A DNA stretch of 43,724 nucleotides from an uncultured Pelagibacteraceae bacterium. Lineage in GTDB: Bacteria; Pseudomonadota; Alphaproteobacteria; Pelagibacterales; Pelagibacteraceae. Made by a program: the position numbers and the translations under genes. Shown in pieces: positions 8,560 to 15,472 of this stretch. The stretch spans positions 1 through 43,724 of the forward strand of contig CACMYV010000007.1 of the NCBI GenBank assembly GCA_902617975.1, written 5' to 3'. How positions within the stretch are numbered: position 1 is the stretch's first letter; every line of letters begins with the position of its first letter. The notes beneath the pieces are model-generated. The model saw only the letters and a list, made by a program, of their open reading frames with translations. It searched no databases and had not been told where the DNA came from.

Positions 8560-9219
8560 TTACTTAGAAGGATCTGGAACCTTTCTTAGATAAGGTTTTA
8601 CAGTTTCCCATCCATCTGGATATATTTTTTTAGCTTCATCATCTTTAATCGCTGGCAAAATAACAACATCCTCTCCCTTTTTCCAATTAGCAGGAGTAGC
8701 TACTTTATGTTTAGCTGTTAGCTGCATAGAGTCTATTGCACGCAAAATCTCTAAAAAGTTTCTTCCAGTTGCCATAGGATATGTAAGATATAATCCAATT
8801 CTCTTATCAGGTCTGATTACAAAAATAGTTCTTACAGTTTCATTATCAACTGCAGTTCTACCCATTGAGGTTGTTCCAGCATCTGCTTCCAACATATTAA
8901 ACAATTTTGCTACTTTTAAATCTTCATCAGCAATAATTGGATAATTTGGTTTTGTACCAGATACATCTTTAATATCATCTAGCCATTTTTTATGATCCTC
9001 TACCCCATCAACGCTTAAACCAATTACTTTGACATTTCTTTTATCGAATTCATCTTTCATTAATCCTAAAGCACCAAGTTCTGTAGTACAAACTGGTGTA
9101 AAATCTTTAGGGTGTGAAAAAATAACTCCCCAACTATCACCTAACCATTCGTGAAAAGAAATATCTCCTTCAGTTGTTTTAGCTTGAAAATCAGGACACA
9201 TACTATTTATTTTTAACAT
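8560..9219 (-). CDS. 1-Cys peroxiredoxin (Prx6 type)
   Basis: A 219-residue thiol peroxidase that reduces hydrogen peroxide and organic hydroperoxides. The peroxidatic site is HPKDFTPVCTTE with Cys44; no resolving cysteine is visible and the long C-terminal arm (AIKDDEAKKIYPDGWETVKPYLR) is that of Prx6 proteins. The reductant would be an external thiol. A strong AGGAGG Shine-Dalgarno lies just upstream of the ATG and a well-formed promoter sits further up. It is divergent from the persulfide dioxygenase-like gene across 75 bases, which makes sense because both handle reactive sulfur or oxygen species. Confidence 0.92.
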   Translation of the reverse strand: MLKINSMCPDFQAKTTEGDISFHEWLGDSWGVIFSHPKDFTPVCTTELGALGLMKDEFDKRNVKVIGLSVDGVEDHKKWLDDIKDVSGTKPNYPIIADEDLKVAKLFNMLEADAGTTSMGRTAVDNETVRTIFVIRPDKRIGLYLTYPMATGRNFLEILRAIDSMQLTAKHKVATPANWKKGEDVVILPAIKDDEAKKIYPDGWETVKPYLRKVPDPSK

Positions 9220-9243
9220 TGTCTCCTCCTTATAAAAAAAAAT

Positions 9244-9272
9244 ATTATATGAAAGATTGTTTTACTAAGCAA
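9244..9272 (-). promoter_or_regulatory. Sigma-70-type promoter of the peroxiredoxin gene
   Basis: On the minus strand a -35 box TTGCTT (9272-9267) and a perfect -10 box TATAAT (9249-9244) are separated by exactly 17 bases. Transcription would start near 9237 and read through an A/T tract and an AGGAGG ribosome-binding site to the ATG at 9219. This is the clearest promoter I found in the window. Confidence 0.6.
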
Positions 9273-9294
9273 ACTTTTATAAAGTTAAGTATTT

Positions 9295-9990
9295 ATGATA
9301 TTTGAACAACTTTTCGATCAAAAATCTTCTACATACACTTATATAATTGCAAGTGGTGAAGGTAGAGAAGCATTAATAATTGATCCAGTCATTGAACATT
9401 CTGATGAGTATTCAACTATATTAAATAATTTAGATCTTAAACTTGTAAAAGTAATTGATACTCACATTCATGCTGATCACATCTCAGCATTAAATGAATT
9501 AAATAAAAGAACAAACTGTATAAGAGTTATGGGAGAAAAATCTAAATCAGAAGTGATAGATCTAAGAATTAAAGATGGTGAAAAAATTAAAGTTGAAGAA
9601 GTTGAACTTCAAGCAATTTATACTCCTGGTCATACTGACTGCTCTTATAGTTTTTTGATGAATGATAGAGTTTTTACTGGAGATACACTTTTAATAAATG
9701 GAAGTGGTAGAACAGATTTTCAAAATGGTAATGCTTACGATGCTTATGATTCTATATTTAATAAATTATTAAAATTACCCGAAAAAACTCTCGTATTTCC
9801 AGCTCATGATTATAATGGCAAGAAATTTTCCACTATTGAAAATGAAAAAAATAATAATCCAAGATTACAAGTGAGTTCAAAGGAAGAATACGCGGATATA
9901 ATGAATAATCTAAATCTTGCAAATCCAAAAATGATGGATGTCGCAGTGCCAGCTAATGTAAAAGGGCTTACTTTAGACAATATTAATTAA
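9295..9990 (+). CDS. MBL-fold persulfide dioxygenase-like protein (ETHE1 type)
   Basis: A 231-residue metallo-beta-lactamase-fold protein. The metal ligands are visible: THIHADH (His57, His59, Asp61, His62), His113 in TPGHTD, Asp130 in FTGD and His171 in FPAHDYNG. The phrase GSGRTDFQ (about 137-143) and the mononuclear-iron arrangement are those of ETHE1-type persulfide dioxygenases, which oxidise glutathione persulfide to sulfite. A glyoxalase II is the main alternative, but the GRTDFQ motif argues against it. No rhodanese domain is attached. It heads a sulfur-related run with CysE and CysK, suggesting control of cysteine-derived sulfane sulfur. Confidence 0.82.
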   Translation: MIFEQLFDQKSSTYTYIIASGEGREALIIDPVIEHSDEYSTILNNLDLKLVKVIDTHIHADHISALNELNKRTNCIRVMGEKSKSEVIDLRIKDGEKIKVEEVELQAIYTPGHTDCSYSFLMNDRVFTGDTLLINGSGRTDFQNGNAYDAYDSIFNKLLKLPEKTLVFPAHDYNGKKFSTIENEKNNNPRLQVSSKEEYADIMNNLNLANPKMMDVAVPANVKGLTLDNIN

Positions 9991-10027
9991 CTTTAAATTC
10001 CAACATTAATAACTATATAGGCAGTCT

Positions 10028-10603
10028 ATGAATGACTATTTGCAATCAATTATTGATAGGGATCCAGCGGCAAGATCTAAGTTAAGTGTAATATTAACGT
10101 ACCCTGGCGTTAAGGCTGTATTTTTTCACAGAATTGCAAATTTTTTTGCTACTGCAAAATTCGATCTTATCGCAAGAATAATTTCTCAATTTTCAAGATT
10201 TTTAACTGGTATTGAAATTCATCCAAGAGCTAAGATAGGTAAAAATTTATTTATTGATCACGGTATGGGCGTCGTTATAGGTGAAACATCTGACATTGCA
10301 GATAACGTAACAATTTATCATATGGTTACTTTAGGTGGAATATCTCCAAGCATAAATTCCAATGATCAAAGAGAAATTAAAAGACACCCTACTCTTCATG
10401 ATAATGTTGTTGTTGGTTCAGGGGCACAAATTTTGGGGCCTGTAGTTGTAGGGAAAAATGCAAGAATTGGTGCTAATGCAGTTGTAACAAAAAATGTTCC
10501 TGAAAATGCCGTTATGGTAGGAATACCTGCTAAGAATGTTGGAACAGCAACTGAAGAATTTAAACCTTATGCTGTTACAAATGGCAATGAGGAAAAAGAA
10601 TAA
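10028..10603 (+). CDS. cysE: Serine O-acetyltransferase
   Basis: A 191-residue left-handed beta-helix acetyltransferase that makes O-acetylserine from serine and acetyl-CoA, the first step of cysteine synthesis. A short helical N-terminal part ([21 protein letters not shown]) is followed by hexapeptide repeats, with the catalytic Asp77-His78 pair in FIDHGMG and the acetyl-CoA region IGANAVV near the C-terminus. Its length fits the short EpsC-like form rather than the 270-residue enterobacterial form. Its TAA overlaps the ATG of cysK by one base, so the two enzymes of the pathway are translationally coupled and may form the cysteine synthase complex. Confidence 0.93.
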   Translation: MNDYLQSIIDRDPAARSKLSVILTYPGVKAVFFHRIANFFATAKFDLIARIISQFSRFLTGIEIHPRAKIGKNLFIDHGMGVVIGETSDIADNVTIYHMVTLGGISPSINSNDQREIKRHPTLHDNVVVGSGAQILGPVVVGKNARIGANAVVTKNVPENAVMVGIPAKNVGTATEEFKPYAVTNGNEEKE

Positions 10604-11604
10604 TGAAAAATTACAAGGATGATTTTATCCAATCAATTGGAAATACTCCTTTAATAAAACTGAAAGCTGCATCTGAAATAACTGGCTGTAACATTTATGG
10701 TAAAGCCGAATATTTAAATCCAGGAGGATCTGTAAAAGACAGAGCAGCACTTGCTTTAATAAGGGATGCTGAACAAAAAAAATTAATATCTAAAGGTGGA
10801 ATAATTGTAGAAGGAACTGCAGGAAACACTGGCATTGGTTTATGCCTTATTGGAAATTCACTTGGTTACAAAACGATTATTGTAATGAATGATAATCAAA
10901 CTCAAGAAAAAAAAGATACATTAAGAAATATTGGTGCAGATTTAAAATTAGTTCCACCAAAACCTTATAAAGATGAAAATAACTTTGTTAAAGTTGCTGC
11001 TAGAATGGCTGAAGACCTAAAAAGTTCAAATAATCACGGAGTTGTTTGGGCAAATCAATTTGATAATACAGCAAACTCAAAAGGTCACTATAATACAACG
11101 GGTCCTGAGATATGGGAACAAACTGAAGGTAAAGTTGATGGATTTGTATGTTCTTCTGGAACTGGAGGAACAATTGGTGGAGTAAGTAGTTTTTTAAAAA
11201 AAAAAAATAAAGATATAAAAATTTATCTATCAGATCCAAAGGGATCCTCTCTTTACAATCACATTGAAAACGGTGAGTTAAAAGCTGAAGGTGGATCAAT
11301 AACTGAAGGCATTGGATCCAGCAGAGTAACTGCTAATTTTGCAGAAGCAAAAATAGATGGAGCCTTTTCAATTGAAGATAAAGAGTCTTTGCCAATACTA
11401 TATGATTTAATCAAAAATGAAGGTTTAAGTCTTGGAACAAGTTGTGGAGTAAATATTGCAGGCGCAATAAGATTGGGTAAAAAATTAGGACCAGGAAAAA
11501 CTATTGTCACTATTCTTTGCGACAAATCAGACAGATACAACTCAAAGATGTTTAATAAACCTTTTTTAATTGAAAAAGGTTTACCTTATCCCGATTGGAT
11601 ATAA
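10603..11604 (+). CDS. cysK: Cysteine synthase A (O-acetylserine sulfhydrylase)
   Basis: A 333-residue fold-type II PLP enzyme that combines O-acetylserine with sulfide to give cysteine. The PLP lysine is Lys45 in GGSVKDRAA, the substrate loop is GTAGNTGIG near 70-78, and the phosphate-binding glycine loop is SGTGGTIGG. The C-terminal CDKSDRYNSKMFN region is typical of a long form of CysK. The start overlaps the cysE stop. The pairing with cysE leaves little doubt about the role, although cystathionine beta-synthase-like activity of this subfamily is possible. Confidence 0.93.
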   Translation: MKNYKDDFIQSIGNTPLIKLKAASEITGCNIYGKAEYLNPGGSVKDRAALALIRDAEQKKLISKGGIIVEGTAGNTGIGLCLIGNSLGYKTIIVMNDNQTQEKKDTLRNIGADLKLVPPKPYKDENNFVKVAARMAEDLKSSNNHGVVWANQFDNTANSKGHYNTTGPEIWEQTEGKVDGFVCSSGTGGTIGGVSSFLKKKNKDIKIYLSDPKGSSLYNHIENGELKAEGGSITEGIGSSRVTANFAEAKIDGAFSIEDKESLPILYDLIKNEGLSLGTSCGVNIAGAIRLGKKLGPGKTIVTILCDKSDRYNSKMFNKPFLIEKGLPYPDWI

Positions 11605-11620
11605 TAACGCATATCAGCAC

Positions 11621-11643
11621 TGTAATAAAACCATTACATTTTT
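11621..11643 (+). terminator. Weak intrinsic terminator candidate after cysK
   Basis: TGTAAT (11621-11626) and ATTACA (11633-11638) form a 6-bp stem with a 6-base loop, followed by a run of five T. It is 17 bases after the cysK stop, at the right place to end the sulfur operon, but the stem is nearly all A/T and would be unstable, so confidence is low. Confidence 0.3.
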
Positions 11644-11686
11644 AACTTACAATAAATAATAATAATTAAAAAATTAAGGTAATTTT

Positions 11687-12061
11687 ATGGACGCAAAAGA
11701 AGTAGTTAAAAAAGGATATGAACTTTTTGGCAAAGGAGATATGGAGGGATTTATGGAAATGGTACATGATGATATCACTTGGATTTATCCTGGGGATAAG
11801 CATCCAATGTCAGGAACTCATAAAGGCAAAGAGGCATATATGAAAACCATGATGCAAGTTCCAAATCTTTGGAGTAATTTTTCAGTAACCCCTGATATGA
11901 TGATTAGTGAGGGGAATAAAGTGTTTGTTAAAGCAACTGCTAAGGCTGATGGCATGGATACTATTTTTGGTCATTATTTTGAAGTAGGCGATGATGGTAA
12001 ACTGACATTATTTATTGCGTTTGATGACACACTAAGCATGTTCAATGCAATTAAGAAGTAA
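11687..12061 (+). CDS. SnoaL-like / NTF2-fold small protein
   Basis: A 124-residue protein of the SnoaL-like (ketosteroid isomerase-related) family. The N-terminal helix ending in GDMEGFMEMVHDDITWIYPG and the following PMSGTHKGKEAYMKTM are the family's usual first 50 residues, and the length is right. Members are small barrels that bind or isomerise hydrophobic substrates, but the exact reaction cannot be told. An AAGG Shine-Dalgarno precedes the ATG. It opens a run of eight small genes on the same strand with gaps of 0 to 27 bases, so it probably starts an operon. Confidence 0.78.
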   Translation: MDAKEVVKKGYELFGKGDMEGFMEMVHDDITWIYPGDKHPMSGTHKGKEAYMKTMMQVPNLWSNFSVTPDMMISEGNKVFVKATAKADGMDTIFGHYFEVGDDGKLTLFIAFDDTLSMFNAIKK

Positions 12062-12067
12062 GAGTTT

Positions 12068-12535
12068 ATGAAAAAATTATATTTTATTTTAATTTTCGTA
12101 TTTATGTCGAGTACAGCTTTTGCTGAGCAAGGACAAATTAAACAAACTGGTTTTTTCTCTGGCACTTCTAAAGTTATAGGTGATGATAAAGGCAATTTTT
12201 CGATAATATATGAAGGAACTATTGGTAATAAAGCTATTGAGGGAACAACTTTTGGTGACAGATCTTCATCATATTGTGTTGGATCAATTGTTGGACTTAA
12301 AGGAAAAGGTTTTGAGACAGGCGTTTGTATAAACAAATTTGAAGATGGTAGTACTACAACAACACATTACGAAGGCGTAATGGGAAAAATATTAAGATGG
12401 AAGTTTGTAAGTGGAACAGGGAAATATGAGAATATTTCTGGAGGTGGAACAACATCTTATGCGCAAATTGATTCAGCTAAAGATGGAGTTGTACAATCTT
12501 ACAATCAAATCGTTGGTACTTATAATTTGAACTAA
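12068..12535 (+). CDS. Secreted protein of unknown function, predicted beta-rich
   Basis: I do not recognise this 155-residue protein. It begins with a signal peptide (MKKLYFILIFVFMSSTAFA, cleavage after Ala19) and the mature part is made of alternating glycine-rich strand-like segments with the phrase SGTGKYENISGGGTTSY near 118-134. That phrase resembles small eight-stranded barrel or lipocalin-like secreted proteins. There are two cysteines in the mature chain (in SYCVGS and GVCINK) that could form a disulfide. Its place between an NTF2-like protein and a secreted cupin suggests a periplasmic ligand-binding role, which is only inference. Confidence 0.6.
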   Translation: MKKLYFILIFVFMSSTAFAEQGQIKQTGFFSGTSKVIGDDKGNFSIIYEGTIGNKAIEGTTFGDRSSSYCVGSIVGLKGKGFETGVCINKFEDGSTTTTHYEGVMGKILRWKFVSGTGKYENISGGGTTSYAQIDSAKDGVVQSYNQIVGTYNLN

Positions 12536-12548
12536 CTGAAAGAAAAAA

Positions 12549-12947
12549 ATGAAAAAAACAATTTTAGTATTAATTTTAAGTTTATTTACAGCTAATGTTT
12601 ACGCAGATAGCCATGTAAAGAGAATTTTATCAACAAGTCAAACAGGAATGGGAAATGATATTGTATACCCTACAGGAAAAGCAAAAATAACAGCTTTTGA
12701 ATTTACTGTACCTGTAGGAGCTCCAGTAACTCCTCATACGCACTCATTTCCAGTTCTAATTATGATTCAGCAAGGTGAAATTGAATTAATTCATGAAGGA
12801 AAAACCCAAGTATTCAAAGCTGGTGATGCATTTGTTGAAGATGTTGGAATTGTACACGAGTCGAAAAATATTGGAAATGTTCCAGTTAAAGCGATTGTAG
12901 TTGCAATTGGTGTCGAAGGACAGAAAATTATGACACCGATAAAATAA
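12549..12947 (+). CDS. Secreted single-domain cupin
   Basis: A 132-residue protein with a signal peptide (MKKTILVLILSLFTANVYA) and one cupin-2 barrel. Motif 1 provides His63 and His65 (PHTHSF), and motif 2 provides His103 (GIVHESKN), which together could hold one metal ion. The glutamate usual in motif 1 is not evident. Exported cupins of this size are known as metal-dependent isomerases, dioxygenases or sensors, so no reaction can be assigned. It is 13 bases after the previous secreted protein, and the two periplasmic products are encoded back to back. Confidence 0.78.
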   Translation: MKKTILVLILSLFTANVYADSHVKRILSTSQTGMGNDIVYPTGKAKITAFEFTVPVGAPVTPHTHSFPVLIMIQQGEIELIHEGKTQVFKAGDAFVEDVGIVHESKNIGNVPVKAIVVAIGVEGQKIMTPIK

Positions 12948-12960
12948 AAAGGAAAAAGAA

Positions 12961-13251
12961 ATGATCATAAAAATAGAAGAAAATATAAAATCATTTTCAT
13001 CTTGGATGAATATGGTAAAGGCGAATGCTGAAAAAATTAAAGGATTTGGTGCTACGATTATTTTTGCAGGTGTATCAAAAGAAGATCCTACAAAATTTAC
13101 TGTAATCGTTAAGTATGCAACCATGGAAGGTTTTGAAGCATTTAAAAATGACAAAGAACTTCATGCAGCAAGAGCTGAAGCAGGCGTGGATTTAGATTCA
13201 GCAAAGGTTACACCGATGCATGAAGATTTTATGGAAAATTTTAGTGGATAA
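12961..13251 (+). CDS. 96-residue protein, probable dimeric alpha/beta-barrel (DUF3764-like)
   Basis: A small cytoplasmic protein without signal peptide or membrane segments. The pattern of strand, amphipathic helix, two strands (GATIIFAGVSKEDPTKFTVIVKY), helix (MEGFEAFKND) is that of the dimeric alpha/beta-barrel (ABM-like) fold, and the wording recalls DUF3764 proteins. It is the first of three consecutive genes each encoding exactly 96 residues. A purine-rich AAGGAAAAAG tract precedes the ATG as ribosome-binding site. The function is unknown; relatives of this fold include small monooxygenases, chlorite-dismutase-like proteins and stress proteins. Confidence 0.6.
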   Translation: MIIKIEENIKSFSSWMNMVKANAEKIKGFGATIIFAGVSKEDPTKFTVIVKYATMEGFEAFKNDKELHAARAEAGVDLDSAKVTPMHEDFMENFSG

Positions 13252-13278
13252 ACAATCAATATAAAGAAAGGATAAAAT

Positions 13279-13569
13279 ATGGAAACAGAAACACTAGTAG
13301 TAGCTCATTTAAAAGAAGGTATGTTAGAAAAATTTATGGGCTTTATGCAATCAGATGCTGGTATGGCAGAAAGATCGAAAGTTGCAAATGTATCAAAAAC
13401 AATTGGAACAGTTGCACCTGACAAAAAAACAGTAATGTTTAAAATTTTTGTGACCGATAAAGCTGCTCTTAAAGCTTTTATAGATGGAAGCAATCCAGTA
13501 TCAGCTCCAGTTATGAAAGAAGTTATGGAAAGTTACAGTGTCTACGAATTAAATAAAGTAGATATGTAA
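13279..13569 (+). CDS. 96-residue protein, probable dimeric alpha/beta-barrel (DUF3764-like)
   Basis: This protein has the same length as the gene before it and the same layout: first strand (TLVVAHLKEG), long helix, a pair of strands (TIGTVAPDKKTVMFKIFVTD) and a helix with the phrase AALKAFIDG that parallels EGFEAFKND of its neighbour. It is therefore probably a diverged tandem paralogue. No catalytic residues can be singled out. AAAGGA is the likely ribosome-binding site, 27 bases after the previous stop. The family call is inferred from pattern only. Confidence 0.55.
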   Translation: METETLVVAHLKEGMLEKFMGFMQSDAGMAERSKVANVSKTIGTVAPDKKTVMFKIFVTDKAALKAFIDGSNPVSAPVMKEVMESYSVYELNKVDM

Positions 13570-13592
13570 TAATTTTTGTAATAAGGTTTGTA

Positions 13593-13883
13593 ATGCCTTC
13601 AGGATATATCATATTAAATATTAATGTGTTAAATCCTGAAAATTACAAAGAGTATTTGGAAAAAGCTCCTCCAACTGCTCAAATGTTTGGCGGCGAGTAC
13701 ATAATAAGAGGTGGCGAAAATGAAGTCATTGAAGGTGAGTGGAAATATCCAAGAACTGTTGTAATTAAATTCCCATCTTATGAAAAAGTTTTTGAGTGGT
13801 ACAATTCAGAAATATATAAACCTATCAGACAAATTAGATTAGATAATACAGTATCAAATACATTAATAATTAAAGGAGCATAA
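13593..13883 (+). CDS. DUF1330 family protein
   Basis: A third 96-residue protein. GYIILNINVLNPENYKEYLEKAPP at the start, GGEYIIRGGENEVIEGEW in the middle and VVIKFPSYEKVFEWYNSEIYKPIRQIR toward the end are the hallmark phrases of DUF1330, a dimeric alpha/beta-barrel family. Biochemical function is unknown for the family. The gene is in the middle of the small-protein run, 23 bases after the previous one and 11 before the next. Confidence 0.82.
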   Translation: MPSGYIILNINVLNPENYKEYLEKAPPTAQMFGGEYIIRGGENEVIEGEWKYPRTVVIKFPSYEKVFEWYNSEIYKPIRQIRLDNTVSNTLIIKGA

Positions 13884-13894
13884 AGGAGAAAAAA

Positions 13895-14215
13895 ATGTCA
13901 ATATTAGAAAAATATAGTGCTGCAATTAAAAATAAAGATGAAGCAGCAATGAATGAACTTTTGCATGATGATTTTAAATTCACAATGCATAAATCAGGGA
14001 GTGTTTTAACTAAAAGTGATGTTATCAAATGGGCAATGAGTGGTGACATTAAGCAAGATAAAACTAGAATTGTTTATGAAAATGATGAAGTTGGTGTTCA
14101 CCATGCGTTCGTAACATTTGATGATGGTAATGTAGAAGCAGTTATGGCAGTCTACAAATACAAAGATGGCAAAATGATTAGTTTAGAAACTGGCGCAACG
14201 CCAATGCCAAAATAA
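13895..14215 (+). CDS. SnoaL-like / NTF2-fold small protein
   Basis: A 106-residue NTF2-like protein. The N-terminal helix with KNKDEAAMNELLHDDFKFTMHKSG matches the start of SnoaL-like proteins, and the rest alternates strands as expected for the cone-shaped barrel. It is the second such protein in this run, after the one at 11687. A strong AAAGGAG Shine-Dalgarno stands 6 bases upstream of the ATG. Substrate and reaction are unknown. The stop is directly followed by the GTG start of the isomerase-like gene. Confidence 0.7.
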   Translation: MSILEKYSAAIKNKDEAAMNELLHDDFKFTMHKSGSVLTKSDVIKWAMSGDIKQDKTRIVYENDEVGVHHAFVTFDDGNVEAVMAVYKYKDGKMISLETGATPMPK

Positions 14216-14812
14216 GTGAACAACATAGATTTTTATTTTTCTATTGGAAGTACTTATACTTATCTTTCGGTTACTCGAGCACTAGAAGCAGAAAAACAAC
14301 ATCAAATTAAGTTTAACTGGACTCCTTTTAGTGTGAGAGCAATAATGAAAGAAATGAACAATGTTCCCTTTCCTAAAGAAAAAAAAAATAAAGTAGATTA
14401 CATGTGGAGAGACATAGAAAGACGAGCAAAAAATTATGGATTTTTTGCTAAAACACCAGTCCCTTACCCTTTAACAGAATTTGATTTAGCTAATAAAATT
14501 GCAATATTAGGTTTAAAAAATAATTGGGGTGTAGATTACGTTCAGCTTACGTATAAACGATGGTTTCAAGAAGGAAAAGAGCCTGCTGTTGAACCAAACT
14601 TGAGTGAAATCTGCGAAAAACTAAGCTTAGATAAAGAAAAGATTGTTTCAGAGGCAAGCTCTGAGGAAATAAATAATATTTATTTATCAAATACAGAAAA
14701 AGCTAGAAAAAATAAAATATTTGGAAGTCCGTCATTTGTTGTAAAAAATGAAATATTCTGGGGAGATGATAGAATGGAAGATGCAATCAAATGGTCGAAG
14801 GCAAATGAATAA
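14216..14812 (+). CDS. 2-hydroxychromene-2-carboxylate isomerase-like (GST kappa/DsbA-fold) protein
   Basis: A 198-residue thioredoxin-fold protein of the HCCA isomerase/GST-kappa group. IDFYFSIGSTYTYLSVTRAL at the N-terminus carries the serine position that binds the glutathione thiol, followed by FNWTPFSVRAIM, and the C-terminal IFGSPSFVVKNEIFWGDDRM is the cis-Pro region plus the conserved W-G-D-D/R phrase. The classical enzyme isomerises an intermediate of naphthalene breakdown using glutathione, but most homologues have no proven substrate. The start is a GTG directly after the previous stop. It overlaps the first SMR gene by 8 bases. Confidence 0.82.
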   Translation: MNNIDFYFSIGSTYTYLSVTRALEAEKQHQIKFNWTPFSVRAIMKEMNNVPFPKEKKNKVDYMWRDIERRAKNYGFFAKTPVPYPLTEFDLANKIAILGLKNNWGVDYVQLTYKRWFQEGKEPAVEPNLSEICEKLSLDKEKIVSEASSEEINNIYLSNTEKARKNKIFGSPSFVVKNEIFWGDDRMEDAIKWSKANE

Positions 14813-15140
14813 TATAACTGCTTATATAATTTTATTAATCGCAGTAATTCTTGGAACAGCATCTAACAGTTTTGCTAAAAGTGCTCAAGGTTTTACATTA
14901 TTAATACCTAGTATAATCACAGCAGTAACAATTGTTGGATGCATGTATACTTTATCTTTAGTTATGAAAAGTATACCAGTTGGAATAACATATGCCTCTT
15001 TTGCAGGCTTATGTATAATTGCAACAGCTGCCATTGGTGTTATAAAATTTAATCAAGTACCAAATTTTTATACAATAATTGGATTGATTTTAATTATCTC
15101 GGGTGTCTTAATAGTTAACTTATTAGGAACAAATAAGTGA
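14805..15140 (+). CDS. SMR-family membrane protein, subunit A of a pair, lacking the conserved Glu
   Basis: A 111-residue protein with four membrane segments and clear small-multidrug-resistance features: AKSAQGFTLL after helix 1, IPVGITYASFAG in helix 3 and GLILIISGVLIVNLL in helix 4, matching EmrE. Aligned on the GF that follows helix 1 (residues 29-30), the essential EmrE Glu14 corresponds to Gly17 here. No other acidic residue lies in helix 1, so proton coupling must differ from EmrE. I used ATG 14805, which overlaps the upstream gene by 8 bases; the longer in-frame start at 14748 lies well inside it. It overlaps its partner by 4 bases (GTGA). Confidence 0.8.
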   Translation: MNNITAYIILLIAVILGTASNSFAKSAQGFTLLIPSIITAVTIVGCMYTLSLVMKSIPVGITYASFAGLCIIATAAIGVIKFNQVPNFYTIIGLILIISGVLIVNLLGTNK

Positions 15141-15472
15141 AACCGTTATCTGGTTACATTTATTTAGTATTAGCTATATCAACAGGAATTGCCGCAAATA
15201 GTTTTGCTAAAATTTCAGATGGATTTTCAAAATTAACTCCAACGATATTATCAATAGCTTTTATGTGTATAACTATGTATGGACTTGCAAAAGCTATGTC
15301 TATGATACCAGTAGGTTTTACTTATGCCACTTATAGTGGGATAACAGTGGCTGCTATTTTAGTCTTCGGGATGATTAAATATAATCAGATACCAAATATA
15401 TACGGTTTAATTGGAATTTTTTTAATTATTATTGGTGTTGTAATGGTTAATTATCTTGGAAGAATTAATTAG
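15137..15472 (+). CDS. SMR-family membrane protein, subunit B of a pair, lacking the conserved Glu
   Basis: The second 111-residue SMR-like protein, beginning at a GTG inside the stop region of the first (4-base overlap). It is a clear paralogue: both share a NSFAK phrase at residues 21-25, GF at 29-30 and a similar IPNxYxxIG stretch before helix 4. The Glu14 equivalent is again Gly17 (helix 1 reads AISTGIAANSFAK). Paired SMR genes usually form an obligate heterodimer, as in EbrAB, YkkCD or MdtIJ. The substrate is unknown; the adjacent small-protein run suggests export or uptake of a small hydrophobic compound. Its stop overlaps the convergent EamA gene by 4 bases. Confidence 0.78.
   Translation: MKPLSGYIYLVLAISTGIAANSFAKISDGFSKLTPTILSIAFMCITMYGLAKAMSMIPVGFTYATYSGITVAAILVFGMIKYNQIPNIYGLIGIFLIIIGVVMVNYLGRIN

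Noticed and set aside
11000..11540. Open frames on the minus strand within cysK
   Set aside because: They are shadows of a well-supported gene; no family-like motifs, no ribosome-binding sites and low-complexity composition.
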